DNA of 64,000 nucleotides from Ottelia alismoides (taxonomy: Eukaryota; Streptophyta; Magnoliopsida; Alismatales; Hydrocharitaceae): positions 434,001-498,000 of the forward strand of contig JAZKJV010009625.1 of NCBI GenBank assembly GCA_037367405.1, written 5' to 3'. Of this stretch, positions 48,927 through 61,991 are shown piece after piece. Under the pieces are notes generated by a model. That model had not been told where the DNA came from and made no database searches. It saw only the letters and a list, made by a program, of their open reading frames with translations. Position 1 is the first letter of the stretch; each line of letters starts with the position of its first letter. The translations under genes were made by a program, and so were the position numbers.

Positions 48927-51900
48927 ACTGATGCCACCTTGTTTGATGCAGATCCCTCGGATTCAGAGTCTGATTGGGCAGATTGCGTTGATCAGATGCC
49001 AGACCTGAGTCCACCCGAGCCTACAGATGAGGAGGAGGTAGATGCAGAGCAGATCAGAGACAGCACAGTTAAGCAACCTTCTCCAGATCCAGTTTGCGAG
49101 AGTTCGCTTTCTTTCTCCCAGGCAAATTTGGCAGACTTAGCAGCATTGACACATTTTCTTCCGAAGCCAGAATTGCCAGCGCCCAGCTGTCCAGAGCTGA
49201 AGCCGCTCCCTACTTCGCTGAAGTATCAGTTCCTTGCGGGCGAACCAGAGATGTACCCAGTCATCATCTCCGCCGATCTGACTGGAGAGCAGGAATCCCG
49301 TTTGATGGGGGTTCTTGAAAAGAACCGCAAGGCAATCGGATGGAGCGTAGCAGATCTCCATGGGATTAGTCCATCAGTGTGCTCCCACCATATCTATCTC
49401 GAGGAGGGGGCGAAGCCGTCGCGTGAGTTCCAGCGGCGGTTGAACCCCAACCTGAGAGAGGTCGTGATGAAGGAAATATCGAAATGGTGGAGTGCAGATG
49501 TTATTTATCCCATTTCCGACTCCAAGTGGGTCAGCCCCTTGCATGTGGTGCCCAAGAAGACGGGCATCACGACTGTGATCAGTGAGTCGGGAGAGGAGAT
49601 TGCTACACGAGTACCCACCTCTTGGAGGGTCTGTGTTGACTACAGGAGACTCAACCAGGCCACCAAGAAGGACCATTTCCCCCTGCCTTTTATTGACCAG
49701 ATCATTGAGAGACTGGCAGGGAAGAGCCATTATTGCTTCCTGGATGGGTACTCGGGCTACAACCAGGTGGCCATCGCTCTTGAGGATCAAGAGAAGACCA
49801 CCTCTACCTGTGCCTTTGGTACATATGCCTTTTGACGCATGCCATTTGGGCTATGCAATGCCCCTGCGACTTTTCAGAGGTGCATGCTGTCGATCTTTTC
49901 GGACATGGTAGGGGAGTGTTTGGAGGTCTTCATGGACGATTTCTCGGTCTACGGCGACGGATTCGACTCCTGTCTTGACTGCCTAGACCGAGTACTCCAG
50001 CGATGTATTGAGTACCATTTGGTTCTATCTTGGGAGAAGAGTCACTTCATGGTGACTCAAGGGACGGTGCTTGTCCACATCATCTCCAACAGGGGCATGG
50101 AGGTTGATCCGACCAAGGTTGATGTCATTAGAAAACTCGCACCACCGTCCAATTTGAGGCAGCTACGGTCATTTCTGGGGCACGTTGGATTTTATAGGAG
50201 ATTTATTCAGGATTTCAGCAGGATTGCCCGACCGTTGACTGACCTCCTGATGAAAGACACCGAGTTCCTTGTCGATGACAAGTGTCTCTCGTCCTTTGCG
50301 ACTCTCCAGCAGTACGTGATTGAGGCTCCTGTTCTCCAGCCACCTGATTGGTCTCTCCCCTTCGAGATCATGACGGACGCCTCCGATTTTGCCGTGGGGG
50401 CAGTGCTGGGACAGAGGAGGGATGGAGTTCCGTTTGCTATCCACTACGCTAGCCGCACATTGGATTCTGCCCAGTGGAATTACACGGTCACAGAGAAGGA
50501 GATGCTAGCCGTAGTGTTCGCCCTGGATAAGTTTCGATCTTATATCATTGGATCTAGAGTGACTTTGTACACAGATCACACCGCCATCAGGTACCTCATG
50601 GCAAAGAAGGATGCCAAGGCCAGATTGACTAGATGGATCCTTCTACTCCAGGAGTTCGACATTGAGATCAAGGATAAGCCTGGAGTCAAGAATGTGGTGG
50701 CGGATCACCTCTCCCGTTTAGAGCAGCCTGAGGAGTCTGAGCAGATTGATCCTATTCGAGATACCTTCCCAGATGAGGCGATCCTTGCTATCGCCTCACT
50801 CCCGTGGTATGCTGATATTGTGAACTTTCTCGTTGCTGGGAAAGTCCCACAAGATTGGCCCAGGCAGAGGCTTGAGACCTTCCTTGCGAAGGCCAAGTCC
50901 TACCACTGGGAGGATCCCATCCTTTACCACGAAGGATGGGATAGCGTCTGGCGTCGGTGTATTCCTCAGGAGGAACACCATAGCGTCCTCACTTACTGCC
51001 ACAAGCTTGAGGCAGGAGGACATCATTCTGGGAGGAGAATGGCACAGAAAGTGCTCCAATCCGGCTTGTGGTGGCCTACCCTCTTCAAGGACTCTGATGA
51101 GTTCGTGAAGAGGTGTACTGACTGTCAGAGGATGGGCACTTGTGGACAGCGTGATATGATGCCGATGCAGCCCATTCACTTCTGTGAGGTTTTTGACGCA
51201 TGGGACATCGATTTCATGGGTCCATTCCCCAAGAGTCAGGGATTTGAGTACATTCTATTGGCCGTTGATTATGTTAGTCGTTGGGTCGAGGCCATCCCCG
51301 CCCGAGCCGCTGATGCGAGGACAATTTGCAGATTTTTGAGGAAGCACATCATCACGCGGTTCGGGGTTCCACGAGTTCTGATTTCTGATGGGAGGTCTCA
51401 TTTCATCAACGACCAGGTAAAGGCCCTTGCTAGTGAGTTCAGTATAGACCATCGTGTTGCTACTCCTTACCATCCACAGACGAATGGTGTAGCCGAGGTC
51501 TCGAACAGGGAGATCAAGACTATTTTACAGAAAGTCGTCCGCCCTGACCGAAAGGATTAGTCACAGCTTTTGGACTCGGTCTTGTGGGCATATAGGACTT
51601 CTTTCAAGACACCATTGGGCACATCTCCCTTTCGCCTCGTATATGGCAAGCCGTGCCATCTACCTGTTGAGCTGAGGCACAAGTCACTTTGGGAAGTTAC
51701 AGATATTCTTATGGATCCAGATGGTGTAGGGGACCAGAGGAGGGCAGAGTTAGCTGCCCTGGAGGAGCTTAGAGATACAGCTTTCTCAAACAGCCTACAA
51801 TATAAGGAGAGAGTGAAGGAGTGGCATGATTCTCACATCAGCCACAAGCATTTTGAGATTGGACAGAGAGTATGGCTGTTTGATGCGAGGCTTCGTTTGT

Positions 51901-52085
51901 TTCCAGGGAAGCTGCAGAGCAAATGGAAGGGACCCTACTTGGTCAGAAAGGTACACGACAATGGTAGCATTGATATATCCGAGTTGTCTTCTGAGAGTAC
52001 CTTTCGAGTGAACGGCCAGCGGCTCAAGCCATTTCTAGATCATGAGCCGCGAGACGTTATTGTTGCCCCTATTCATTTTGCGTGA
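48927..52085 (+). pseudogene. Athila A pol: RT, RNase H, integrase (two stops)
   Basis: An acidic linker precedes RT: KNRKAIGWSVADLHGISPS, DYRRLNQATKKDHFPLP, FLDGYSGYNQ, then TGA at 49833-49835 just before [17 protein letters not shown] and the catalytic FMDD (49929-49940). RNase H follows: [32 protein letters not shown]. Integrase: HHCC zinc site (H…H, CTDCQRMG about 51117-51140), [17 protein letters not shown] (the minus copy keeps GG), and the third acidic residue in [12 protein letters not shown] at 51558-51560 replaces tryptophan present in copy B. The C-terminus ends at 52085. All catalytic residues remain, so inactivation is recent. Confidence 0.93.
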
Positions 52086-52217
52086 GATGTGGTCTCTTGA
52101 CTCACATCTTTTGCATCTCACGCCTGATTTTCAGTGTTCCTCTGCCCTGTATAGATCCAGTTGTCCATATCATTCTATTCTTTAGTCCCACATCCCTTTT
52201 CTCATCTTATGATTATG

Positions 52218-52576
52218 CTATACTTAGGGTGTACTTTACCCTAAGTATAGGGGGGATGTAGGATCTGCGGGTATTCTTTTCATTCTTTCTGCTCCTGTTT
52301 TGCTGCCTATACTTAGAGATATTTTACCCTAAGTATAGGGGGGGTAGACTCTGTATCTTCTTCACTCGGATTTCCCTTCATGTACAGCTTGCTATACTTA
52401 GGATTAGTTAATCCTAAGTATAGGGGGAAACCACCGAGCTCCTCTCATTCTATTCATTCATTCGTTTCTGTACTCAGCCATTCCTTTTCACTTCCCTTTT
52501 ACTAAGCACGAGTTATGTCTTCTTCATCGCTCTTGATCACTCTGAGGACATCGTTCGAGCTAAGTATAGGGGGGGT
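52218..52576 (+). repeat. Polypurine-tract hairpin array in Athila A
   Basis: Hairpins at 52218-52250, 52307-52338 and 52392-52422, each CTATACTTAG…CTAAGTATAG followed by five or more G, plus an unpaired copy at 52560-52576. Confidence 0.9.
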
Positions 52577-53129
52577 GTGTATATATTTCATATATACTTT
52601 AGCCATAACTCGTACTTTGTGTGAGTGTGTTAATAAATAAAATGGCTAAAAATCACAAAAATTAAAATTTTTTTCATGTATATAAACTTCTTTTAGCATG
52701 CACATACAGAGCTAGTGTACAAAGTATTTTTGTAAATGATTTCAAAAATCTTTTGTGTAAAGCTTGTGTAAATATTTTTGTATCAAAATTATGTATATAG
52801 TACAAAATTTTTCTAAAATGTTTTGAAAATCAAAAGTTTTCAAAAATCTTGTGTAAATATGTGTTAAAGATCTTTTTGCAAAACTTGCACCTCATGCATC
52901 ATTCATCCATGATTTCAAAACATTTTTCAAAAATTTTGCACGATTGTAAAATTTGTGCAAATAAGCATCTTATGTACATATGTATATAGTTTTTCCTGGA
53001 TGGGAGTTGACATTTAAACTAAGCCTGGAATTAAATTGAGAAATGGAGCTTGAATAAGATCTTAATCCACCTAACTTTAAGAGGAACCTTATAGGGCTTA
53101 GGGTTAAGGCTTTTCAGGTCCACAAGGAC

Positions 53130-53369
53130 TTAATTCTTTGAGTCCACTAGGCTATGAGAATATGTCATCTTGATGAGCCTAAGTAGAACACTTAACAACA
53201 CACGCATGACTCTTAGAGACAATGGCTTGACTTGCACCAACACTTTACACATGGCTCTCCACGGATGAGGTGGTGAGGAGGCAGTTTCCTTTGGCTTGGG
53301 GTAGCATATGAGGGTAGTACTTCTAGGCGGAACCTCTCTTCTTCTTCTAGTGAAGGAAGTGCATCTCAA
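53130..53369 (-). other. Antisense ORF, 79 codons, conserved in both Athila copies
   Basis: MRCTSFTRRRREVPPRST… in element A. In element B the same ORF is at 60715-60954 with only three substitutions seen. It is arginine-rich near the start with no known domain. Antisense ORFs are known in some Tat-branch gypsy elements, but with only two recent copies conservation is weak evidence. Confidence 0.4.
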
Positions 53370-54160
53370 CTTGGTCTAGTGGTGATGAAGGCTAAAGACA
53401 GAAGCCGTGGGTTGCAATAAAGCTTCAAAAGAGGGATAGTCTACTGGCTCAAGAGGAAAATTTCTTGTATATATGCTGCACCATGTAGATATGTTGTATA
53501 GAAGTCCTTGAAAATAAATCGCAAAATGCAAAAAGAACTCCAAAAAAGTGGTGGGTCGGATTGAAAATTTAATAACCCCACCGGAGTGTATATAGTCAAA
53601 TAAAGCAAAAGCTTATGGTATCCATGTCACATCTCATGAAGCTTGCAGCGGGAGACTTAGCTACACTGGCTGAGCTTCCAAAAGTCTATACTTCTTCCCC
53701 CTCTTCTTGAGCCGGTTGCACTTGAACTTAGAAGGGAATACCCCGCTTCTCGAGGAAAGAGTTGCTAGACCGAGGCATTAGAGTTACCAGGTTGAGGGAG
53801 GTTGTTTCTTTGTTACTTCTGAGGTGGGGAGCCACATATCACTTACACTGCATGGAAAGATTCATGGTCATTAGAGTTTGTGTATGTAGACTTGTTCTGA
53901 TCTGGTTTATTGAGGAGTCTTGCCCATAGATTGGTGGAACTGAGAGGCTGTTGAGTTTTAAGCTTAAGTCTAAATAAGGTTCCGACACATTAATAATCCA
54001 AAGATCTGATCGAGCTCCATATTTCAATTTAATGAAGGAAAGTTTAATATTCAACCTTGATCCATGTACATTCCCCTCTTTTTCTTTTTCTTTCTTTCTT
54101 TTTCACTTCTTTTTCAAATAAGTGTTTGCTAAGGGACTAGCAAAGTTAAGTATAGGGGGG

Positions 54161-56212
54161 TGATGAATACTCATTCATCACTCTTTATTCTTATATTTTA
54201 TCTACAAAAACCTTTGCAAATACATGTAGATATGCGTAAATACAATTAATTACCAAAAGCATGCATTGTGTAAAAACCTATAATTAGCATGTTTTTGTGC
54301 AAAAATAAAAGAATAAAGATTAAAAAGAAAAAGAGGGAAATATTTAGAATAAATATTGAGCAACCTAACCCAAGGGAGGGCTCAGCGTGGGCCTGACCGC
54401 ATAAAAGCCAAAGTAGAGGGAGATAGGGGCTCATGTGTGTAAATATTTATGTAAATAAAATAAAGATATTTTCCTCACCAAAAATATACTTGTAAATACT
54501 TGTATATATATTTAGAAGTATAAAAACAAAAGAAAAAGAAAAAAAAAATAAAAAAGAACAAAAATATTCTTTCCACCATGTATATAAACCACTCTTCCTT
54601 ATTTATTTAACCTTATAAATAAATAAAATTAATTTATAAACTTTTTGTAAATATTCTATGTTATATACTGTAAATACATAAAATAAAAACAATTAAAACA
54701 AAAGCAAAATAAAAATAGCAAAATTAAAAATACAAAAATACATTGTACATATACCATGTATATAGATGTATATATATATTTATTTTACCTATGTACATAA
54801 ATAATAAAAATAAAATAAAAATACCTTTTTATTCCTTATTTTATTCTATAAATAAATAAAATATAAAATAGGGATAAAATAACACAAAAATAATAATTAA
54901 AAATCAAAAAAATAAAAAACCCTAATTGTGTACATATACCTATATAGTACATACTATGTATATACCTTATTTTTATTTCCAAAAATTAATTAAAAATCAC
55001 TAAAAAATAGAAAAAAATAAAATAAAAATATTTTGTGTTTTGAGTTTTTGCAAATTCGGGCCATAGCTACCCTTAATTTCCATTTCAAAACTCAGCCACG
55101 TGGCCCATTCCCATTGGGTCCTGGGGATGTTGACCGCCCGGTCAACTACCCCCCCCCCCCCCCCAGGACCACCTCCCGCGGATCTGGGTCGTGGACCCGA
55201 TTTCTTGAATTTCTACCCGTTCGACCCGATCACTATTTCACCAAACCCCAGCTCCGTTTTGATCCTCCCACATCCGACATCCTCGCCGGGCACACACCTT
55301 GGGATCCGCGCTCCTCATCGACCTACCCGAGCCAGTCTTAGCCGGACCTCTCCAGCGTACATAAGCGAGCTCCGCCACCCATTTTCACCATCTTTGGCTA
55401 GTTGTTTCCTCCTCCTGTGAGCTCCAGAGCAACCGTGAGAGTGACAGCTCGCGTCTGAGCCTGTCGAAGCGAGGAGAGGGAGCTTCGCCACCGATCCGGC
55501 GAGCCCAGCCGCCGTAGCTCCGCCACCAACGTGAGCTTCGAGCCTCGGAGCGAGACGATCCTCGAGGCAACGACCAGGAGCTTCAGCAGCTCCTCCCCAG
55601 TCTCTCCGATCACCCAGGTAGCTCCGATAGCCTATCTTTTCCTTTAATTTCAGTTTACGCCCAAATCGCTCCGCCGCCGCGTTCCTTTGATTCCGACCAT
55701 TCCGTCACCCATTTCGATCATCGGAATCATCCATTACATCCGCCTCCTCCCGACGCACCTTCTTCACCCATTCGCCCAACCCAACTTGCACAGGAGCTGG
55801 GAACCGAGCTCCTCCGTCCACCACCTTCGCCGGAGCTCGCCATCCCGACACATCCATCACCCCCACTTCGCCTAACCGGGTCGAGGCAATTTGCCCTCGA
55901 CCCGTGAATCTTCTGGTTCGCTTTTCAGGTCAAAACGAGGGCCATCTGAGGCCCTTCGCCATCCAGCCAGGAGACCCAGCTCCGCCGACCTCGACCGAGC
56001 TCCTCGGAGCTCGGCTCGATCATCGGAGCCCACCGGCAGACGCGGGAGCCTTCCACGATTCTTCTCCGACCTTCAGAGGGCTCTAAGGAGGAGCACCGCA
56101 CACGCACGAGCCCGACGAGTCTCGCCGAGGACTTGTTCTTCCAGCATCCTCCATCGCCGTCCGATCGTCCCCAGCGCCCCAGTTGTCATCTGAGCCGTTC
56201 CTCCTAGGCGTG
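54161..56212 (+). repeat. Athila A 3' LTR, first 2052 bp, interrupted by element B
   Basis: Matches 43654-45691 with few differences, then breaks at …CTCCTAGGCGTG. The continuation GCATCACCG… seen in the 5' LTR is missing and replaced by the end of the inverted element B. A C-run at 55149-55164 is expanded relative to the 5' LTR. Confidence 0.93.
56208..56212. repeat. Candidate target-site duplication of Athila B
   Basis: GCGTG immediately before the LTR end of element B. It is native sequence of element A's LTR (also at 45687-45691). The partner copy would lie beyond 64000. Confidence 0.55.
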
Positions 56213-59200
56213 TGATGAGCGAAAAATCCGAGCGACTAAGGTAAAGGTACAGAAGTGGTCGTTGCGGCCTCGGTCACTCAGATGCACTCAATCAAGAAAA
56301 ATGAACCACTCAAGACAGATAAAATCGATCAAAACAAGAATAGCGGTCCTGCTATTGGATTAACCGGGTATAACACCTAGGGTCGAACTCAAGGAGCACG
56401 GGTTGGCCGAGAGGCCTACGAAGTAGTCAAAATAAAAGGAGAAAATCTTTTTAGTGGTTTTGAATTTATTATATATTTTTTTTGTATTTTTAAGTAATTA
56501 GGAAAATAAAGAAAAACAAGGAAAAGCACACTTCAACAATTTATTCAAAGCATCAAAAATCAACCAAAAATTGAAATAAAAGTATTTTTATGTATTTTAT
56601 ATTTTGTAGTGTTTTTGGTGAATTTTTGAGAATTTTCTGATGTTTATTTTGTTTTCTAAAAATCAAAAAGTGAAGCAAACAGTGGGTACTGTCCAGCCGA
56701 GCCAAAAAGCCCTAGATAAAATATCTAAGGGCCTTAAAATAGCCTGGAGGTAATTTTCCTGTAAAGATGATAAAACAAGGAAAATTTAGGTACCAATTTT
56801 ATTATTTTTGGATTTTTAATTTATTTACTAGAATTTTTATAGGTTTTTGAGTGTTTTTAAGTTTTTAGTGGTTTTCAGTAATGAAAATAGCCAAAATTGG
56901 CTAGAAGATCAAATTAAGCAAGACAAACAGTGGACAATTGTTTTGTAATTTTTGGACACTATTTAGTATTTTTTGTGATTTTTAAAGTTAGACAGTAGAA
57001 AAATTGAATGTTTTTGAATTTTTAAAAATATCAAACGAGATCAAAAATGCCCTCAAAAATCCATAAAAATTTTACACCATGGCAGAAGCCATGTGTCCAA
57101 TTTTCGTTGGATTTGGAGGTGATTTGCTATTTTATTCAAGAATAAAGAAGGGCACTGTGCACAGGGACCAAAGTGCAAATACCCGAAGTTTTGGGGGGTC
57201 TGGTGCAAAATACCCAGCAAAACACGCGCCACGCGCGTGCTTGGGGCACTCAGGGACCCAAATGTGATAAAAATAAGTCCCGAGGACTTATTGGTAACAG
57301 GTACCAAAAGTCCAGGGGCTTATCTGCAAATTATCCAAAATATAACGCACATGTGGAAATAAATCACGCACAGGGGTATAAATGCAAATAAGTAAAAGAT
57401 TTCATTCATTCAATAACATCCAAAACTACAGGGGTCTCTATTGCAAATAAACCAAAATATCACGTGTTGATGCACGTGTCCACAACTGGCAGGGGTATAA
57501 GTGCAAATACGATAAAAAGAAGGGTCCACAGTGCAATTTTCACAAAAACTAAACAACTACACTACGTATTTACAGGACTACAAACTAAATGCAGAAAGTA
57601 AAAGGGGTCTAAGGACAATTTACCCCTTATTTAATGTCGAAGGCTGGATGTGCGCCACGTCGACGATCTAACGGTGGAGAGAAGCGGGCGCTCAAACTCT
57701 GGAATGCAGGCCTGATCGGACGGTCAAGGGCCCTCCACGTGGAGATCGAACGGTCACGGTGCTTTGGAGGCCAAGCCCTTGCTGTATCGACGGAGGGGGA
57801 GAGGGCACGTGGCAGATCTGACGGACGAGGCGTGCTGGTGCCTCTTCCTCCTAGCGGATGGTCAAGATCTGTCCTCGAAATGATCTGACGGTGATGCCAC
57901 GCCTAGGACGAACGGCTCAGATGACAACTGGTGCGCTGGGGACGATCGGACGGCGATGGAGGATGCTGGAAGAACAAAGTTCCCGGCGAGACTCGTCGGG
58001 CTCATGCGTGCGCGGTGCTCCTCCTTGGAGCCTTCTGAAGGTCGGAGAAGAATCGTGGAAGGCTCCCGCGTCTGCCGGTGGGCTCCGATGATCGAGCCGA
58101 GCTCCGAGGAGCTCGGGCGAGGTCGGCGGAGCTGGGTCTCCTGGCTGGATGACGAAGGGCCTCAGATGGCCCTCATTTCGACCTGAAAAGTGAACCAGAA
58201 GACTCACGGGTCGAGGGCAAATTGCCTCGACCCGGTTAGGCGAAGTGGGGATGACTGATGCGTCGGGATGGCGAGCTCCGGCGAAGGTGGTGGACGGAGG
58301 AGCTCGGTTCCCAGCTCCTGTGCGAGCTGGGTTGGGCGAATGGGTGAAGAAGGTGCGTCGAGAGATGGCGAAGGCAATGGTCGATTCCGATGATCGATAG
58401 GGGTGACGGAGTGGTCGGAATCAAAGAAATACGACGGCGGCGCGGTTTGGGCGAAAATGGAAATCAAAGGAAATGGGGAGGCTAAGGGGTTACCTGGGTG
58501 GTCGGAGAGACTGGGGAGGAGCTGAGGAAGCTCCCGGTCGTCGCCTCGAGGATCGTCTCGGTCCGAGGCTCGGAGCTCACGCTGGTGGCGGAGCTACGGC
58601 GGCTGTGCTCGCCGGATCGATGGCGAAGCTCCCTCTCCTCGCTTCGACAGGCTCAGACACGAGCTGTCACTCTCACGGTTGCTCTGGAGCTCACAGGAGG
58701 AGGAAACAACTAGCCAAAGATGGTGAAAATGGGTGGCGGAGCTCGCTTATGTACGCTGGAGGGGTCCGGCTAAGACTGGCTCGGGTAGGTCGATGAGGAG
58801 CGCGGATCCCAAGGTGTGTGCCCGGCGAGGATGTCGGATGTGGGAGGATCAAAACGGAGCCGGGGTTTGGTGAAATAGTGATCGGGTCGAGCGGGTAGAA
58901 ATTCGAGAAATCGGGTCCACGACCCAGATCCGCGGGAGGTGGTCCTGGGGGGGGGGGGTAGTTGACCGGGCGGTCAACATCCCCAGGACCCAATGGAAAG
59001 CGGCCACGTGGCTGAATCTTGAAGCTCAAAATTAAGGTAGCCAATGGCCGAATTTGCAAAAACTTAAAACATGAAATATTTTTATTTTATTTTTTTTCTA
59101 TTTTAGTGATTTTTAATTAATTTTTGGAAATAAAAATAAGCTATATACATAGTATGTACTATATAGGTATATGTACATAATTAGGGTTTTTGATTTTTTT

Positions 59201-59930
59201 GATTTTTAATTATTATTTTTATGCAATTTTATTCCTATTTTATATTTTATTTATTTATATTATAAAATAAGGAATAAAAGGGTGTTTTTATTTTATTTTT
59301 CTTATTTATATACATAGGTAAAATATGTACATCTATATACATGGTATATAATGTATTTTTGTATTTTTAATTTTGCTCTTTTTATTTTGTTTTTGTTCTA
59401 ATTCTTTTTATTTTATTTATTTACAATATATAATATAGAATATTTACAAAAAGTTTGGAAAATAATTTTATTCATTTACAAGGTTAAATAAATATATAGA
59501 TGTGGTTTATGTACATGATGAAAGGGGTATTTCAATTCTTTGTGATTTTTAACTTTTTCTTTTGTTTTTTTTATATTTTATAAATATATACAAGTATTTA
59601 CAAGCATATTTTTGGTGAGGAAAATATCTTTATTTTATTTACATAAATATTTACACATGAGCCCCTATCTCCCTCTACTTTGGCTTTTATGTGGTCAGGC
59701 CCATGCTGAGCCCTCCCTTGGGTTAGGTTGCTCAATATTTATTCTAAATATTTCCCTCTTTTTCTTTTTAATCTTTATTCTTTTATTTTTGCACAAAAAC
59801 ATGCTAATTATAGGTTTTTACACAATGCGTGCTTTTAGTAATTATTTGTATTTACACACATCTACATGCATTTGCAAAGGTTTTTGTGGCTAAAATATAA
59901 GAATAAAGAGTGATGAATGAGTATTCATCA
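56213..59930 (-). repeat. Athila B 3' LTR, 3718 bp
   Basis: On the minus strand it starts TGATGAATACTCATTCATCA at 59930 and ends …TTTTTCGCTCATCA at 56213. A complete counterpart of 43654-47380 with more small differences than A's two LTRs show. Confidence 0.92.
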
Positions 59931-61991
59931 CCCCCTATACTTAACTTTGCTAGTCCCTTAGCAAACACTTATTTGAAAAAGAAGTGAAAAAGAAAGAAAG
60001 AAAAAGAAAAAGAGGGGAATGTACATGGATCAACGTTGAATATTAAACTTTCCTTCATTAAATTGGAATATGGAGCTCGATCAGATCTTTGGATTATTAA
60101 TGTGTCGGAACCTTATTTAGACTTAAGCTTAAAACTCAACAGCCTCTAAGTTCCACCAATCTATGGGCAAGACTCCTCAATAAACCAGATCAGAACAAGT
60201 CTACATACACAAACTCTAATGACCATGAATCTTTCCATGCAGTGTAAGTGCTATGTAGCTCCCCACCTCAGAAGTAACAAAGAAACAACCTCCCTCAACC
60301 TGGTAACTCTAATGCCTCGGTCTAGCAACTCTTTCCTCGAGAAGCGGGGTATTCCCTTCTAAGTTCAAGTGCAACCGGCTCAAGAAGAGGGGGAAGAAGT
60401 ATAGACTTTTGGAAGCTCAGCCAGTGTAGCCAAGTCTCCCGCTGCAAGCTTCATGAGATGTAACATGATACCATAAGCTTTTGCTTTATTTGACTATATA
60501 CACTCCGGTGGGGTTATTAAATTTTCAGTCCGACCCACCACTTTTTTGGAGTTCTTTTTGCATTTTGCATTTTTTTTCAAGTGCTTCTATACAACATATC
60601 TACATGGTGCAGCATTTAAGAAATTTTCCTCTTGAGCCAGTAGACTATCCCTCTTTTGAAGCTTTATTGCAACCCACGGCTTCTGTCTTTAGCCTTCATC
60701 ACCACTAGACCAAGTTGAGACGCACTTCCTTCACTAGAAGAAGAAGAGAGGTTCCGCCTAGAAGTACTACCCTCATATGCTACCCCAAGCCAAAGGAAAC
60801 TGCCTCCTCACCACCTCATCCGTGGAGAGCCATGTGTAAAGTGCTGGTGCAAGTCAAGCCATTGTCTCTAAGAGTCATGCGTGTGTTGTTAAGTGCTCTA
60901 CTTAGGCTCATCAAGATGACATATGCTCATAGCCTAGTGGACTCAAAGAATTAATTCCTTATGGACCTGAAAAGCCTTAACCCTAAGCCCTATAAGGTTC
61001 CTCTTAAAGTTAGGTGGATTAAGATCTTATTCAAGCTCCATTTCTCAATTTAATTCCAGGCTTAGTTTAAATGTCAACTCTCATCCAGAAAAACTATATA
61101 CATATGTACACAGATGCTATTTACAAATATTTACAATCGTGCAAAATTTTTGAAAAATGTTTTGAAATCATGGATGAATGATGCCTGAGGTGCAAATTTT
61201 GCAAAAGGATATTTACAAACATTTACACAAGATTTTTGCAAACCTTTGATTTTCAAAACATTTTAGAAAAATTTTGTACTATATACATAATTTTGATACA
61301 AAAATATTTACACAAGCTTTACACAAAAGATTTTTGAAATCGTTTTTACAAAAATACTTTGTACACTAGCTATGTATGTGCAAATAAAAGAAGTTTATGT
61401 ACATGAAAATTTTTTAATTTTTGTGATTTTTAGCCATTTTATTTATTAACACACTCACACAAAGTACGAGTTATGGCTAAAGTATATATGAAATATATAC
61501 ACACCCCCCTATACTTAGCTCGAACGATGTCCTCAGAGTGATCAAGAGCGATGAAGAAGACATAACTCGTGCTTAGTAAAAGGGAAGTGAAAAGGAATGG
61601 TTAAGTACAGGAACGAATAAATGAATAGAATGAGAGGGACTCGGTGGTTTCCCCCTATACTTAGGATTAACTAATCCTAAGTATAGCAAGCTGTACATGA
61701 AGGGAAATCCGAGTGAAGAAGATACAGAGTCTGCCCCCCTATACTTAGGGTAAAATATCCCTAAATATAGGCAGCAAAACAGGAGCAGAAAGAATGAAAA
61801 GAATGCCCGCAGATCCTACATCCCCCCTGTACTTAGGGTAAAGTACACCCTAAGTATAGCATAATCATAAGATGAGAAAAGGGATGTGGGACTAAAGAAT
61901 AGAATGATATGGACAACTGGATCTATACAAGGTGGAGGAACAGTGAAAATCAGGCGTGAGATGCAAAAGATGTGAGTCAAGAGACCACATC
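59931..61991 (-). other. Athila B 3' region with polypurine-tract hairpins and antisense ORF
   Basis: The CTATACTTA/TAAGTATAG hairpins recur near 61650-61690, 61735-61775 and 61825-61860, with single copies near 61505 and 59935. The plus-strand ORF 60715-60954 is the antisense ORF counterpart. No sense gene. Confidence 0.85.

Larger units (their letters stand above)
52086..54160 (+). other. Athila A 3' region with repeated polypurine-tract hairpins
   Basis: There is no sense ORF and no recognisable env-like gene. Five copies of TAAGTATAGGGGG occur (about 52242, 52330, 52415, 52561 and 54148). The first three close hairpins whose left arm is CTATACTTAG. The last copy abuts the 3' LTR and must be the working plus-strand primer tract. 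The 52640-52960 part is A/T-rich with TTTTCAAAAAT motifs. An antisense ORF lies at 53130-53369. Confidence 0.85.
43654..56212 (+). mobile_element. Athila-type Ty3/gypsy element A, plus strand, gag and PBS deleted, 3' LTR interrupted
   Basis: 5' LTR 43654-47380, protease, hAT insertion, RT-RNase H-integrase to 52085, a 2-kb 3' region, polypurine tract, then 3' LTR from 54161, cut at 56212 by element B. The order protease, RT, RNase H, integrase and motifs such as LLDSGSSINLL and FLDGYSGYNQ place it in the Athila branch of gypsy. Protease sequence follows the 5' LTR directly: there is no primer-binding site and no gag, so this copy needs help or is dead. Pol has a frameshift, two stops and the hAT insertion. 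Confidence 0.92.
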
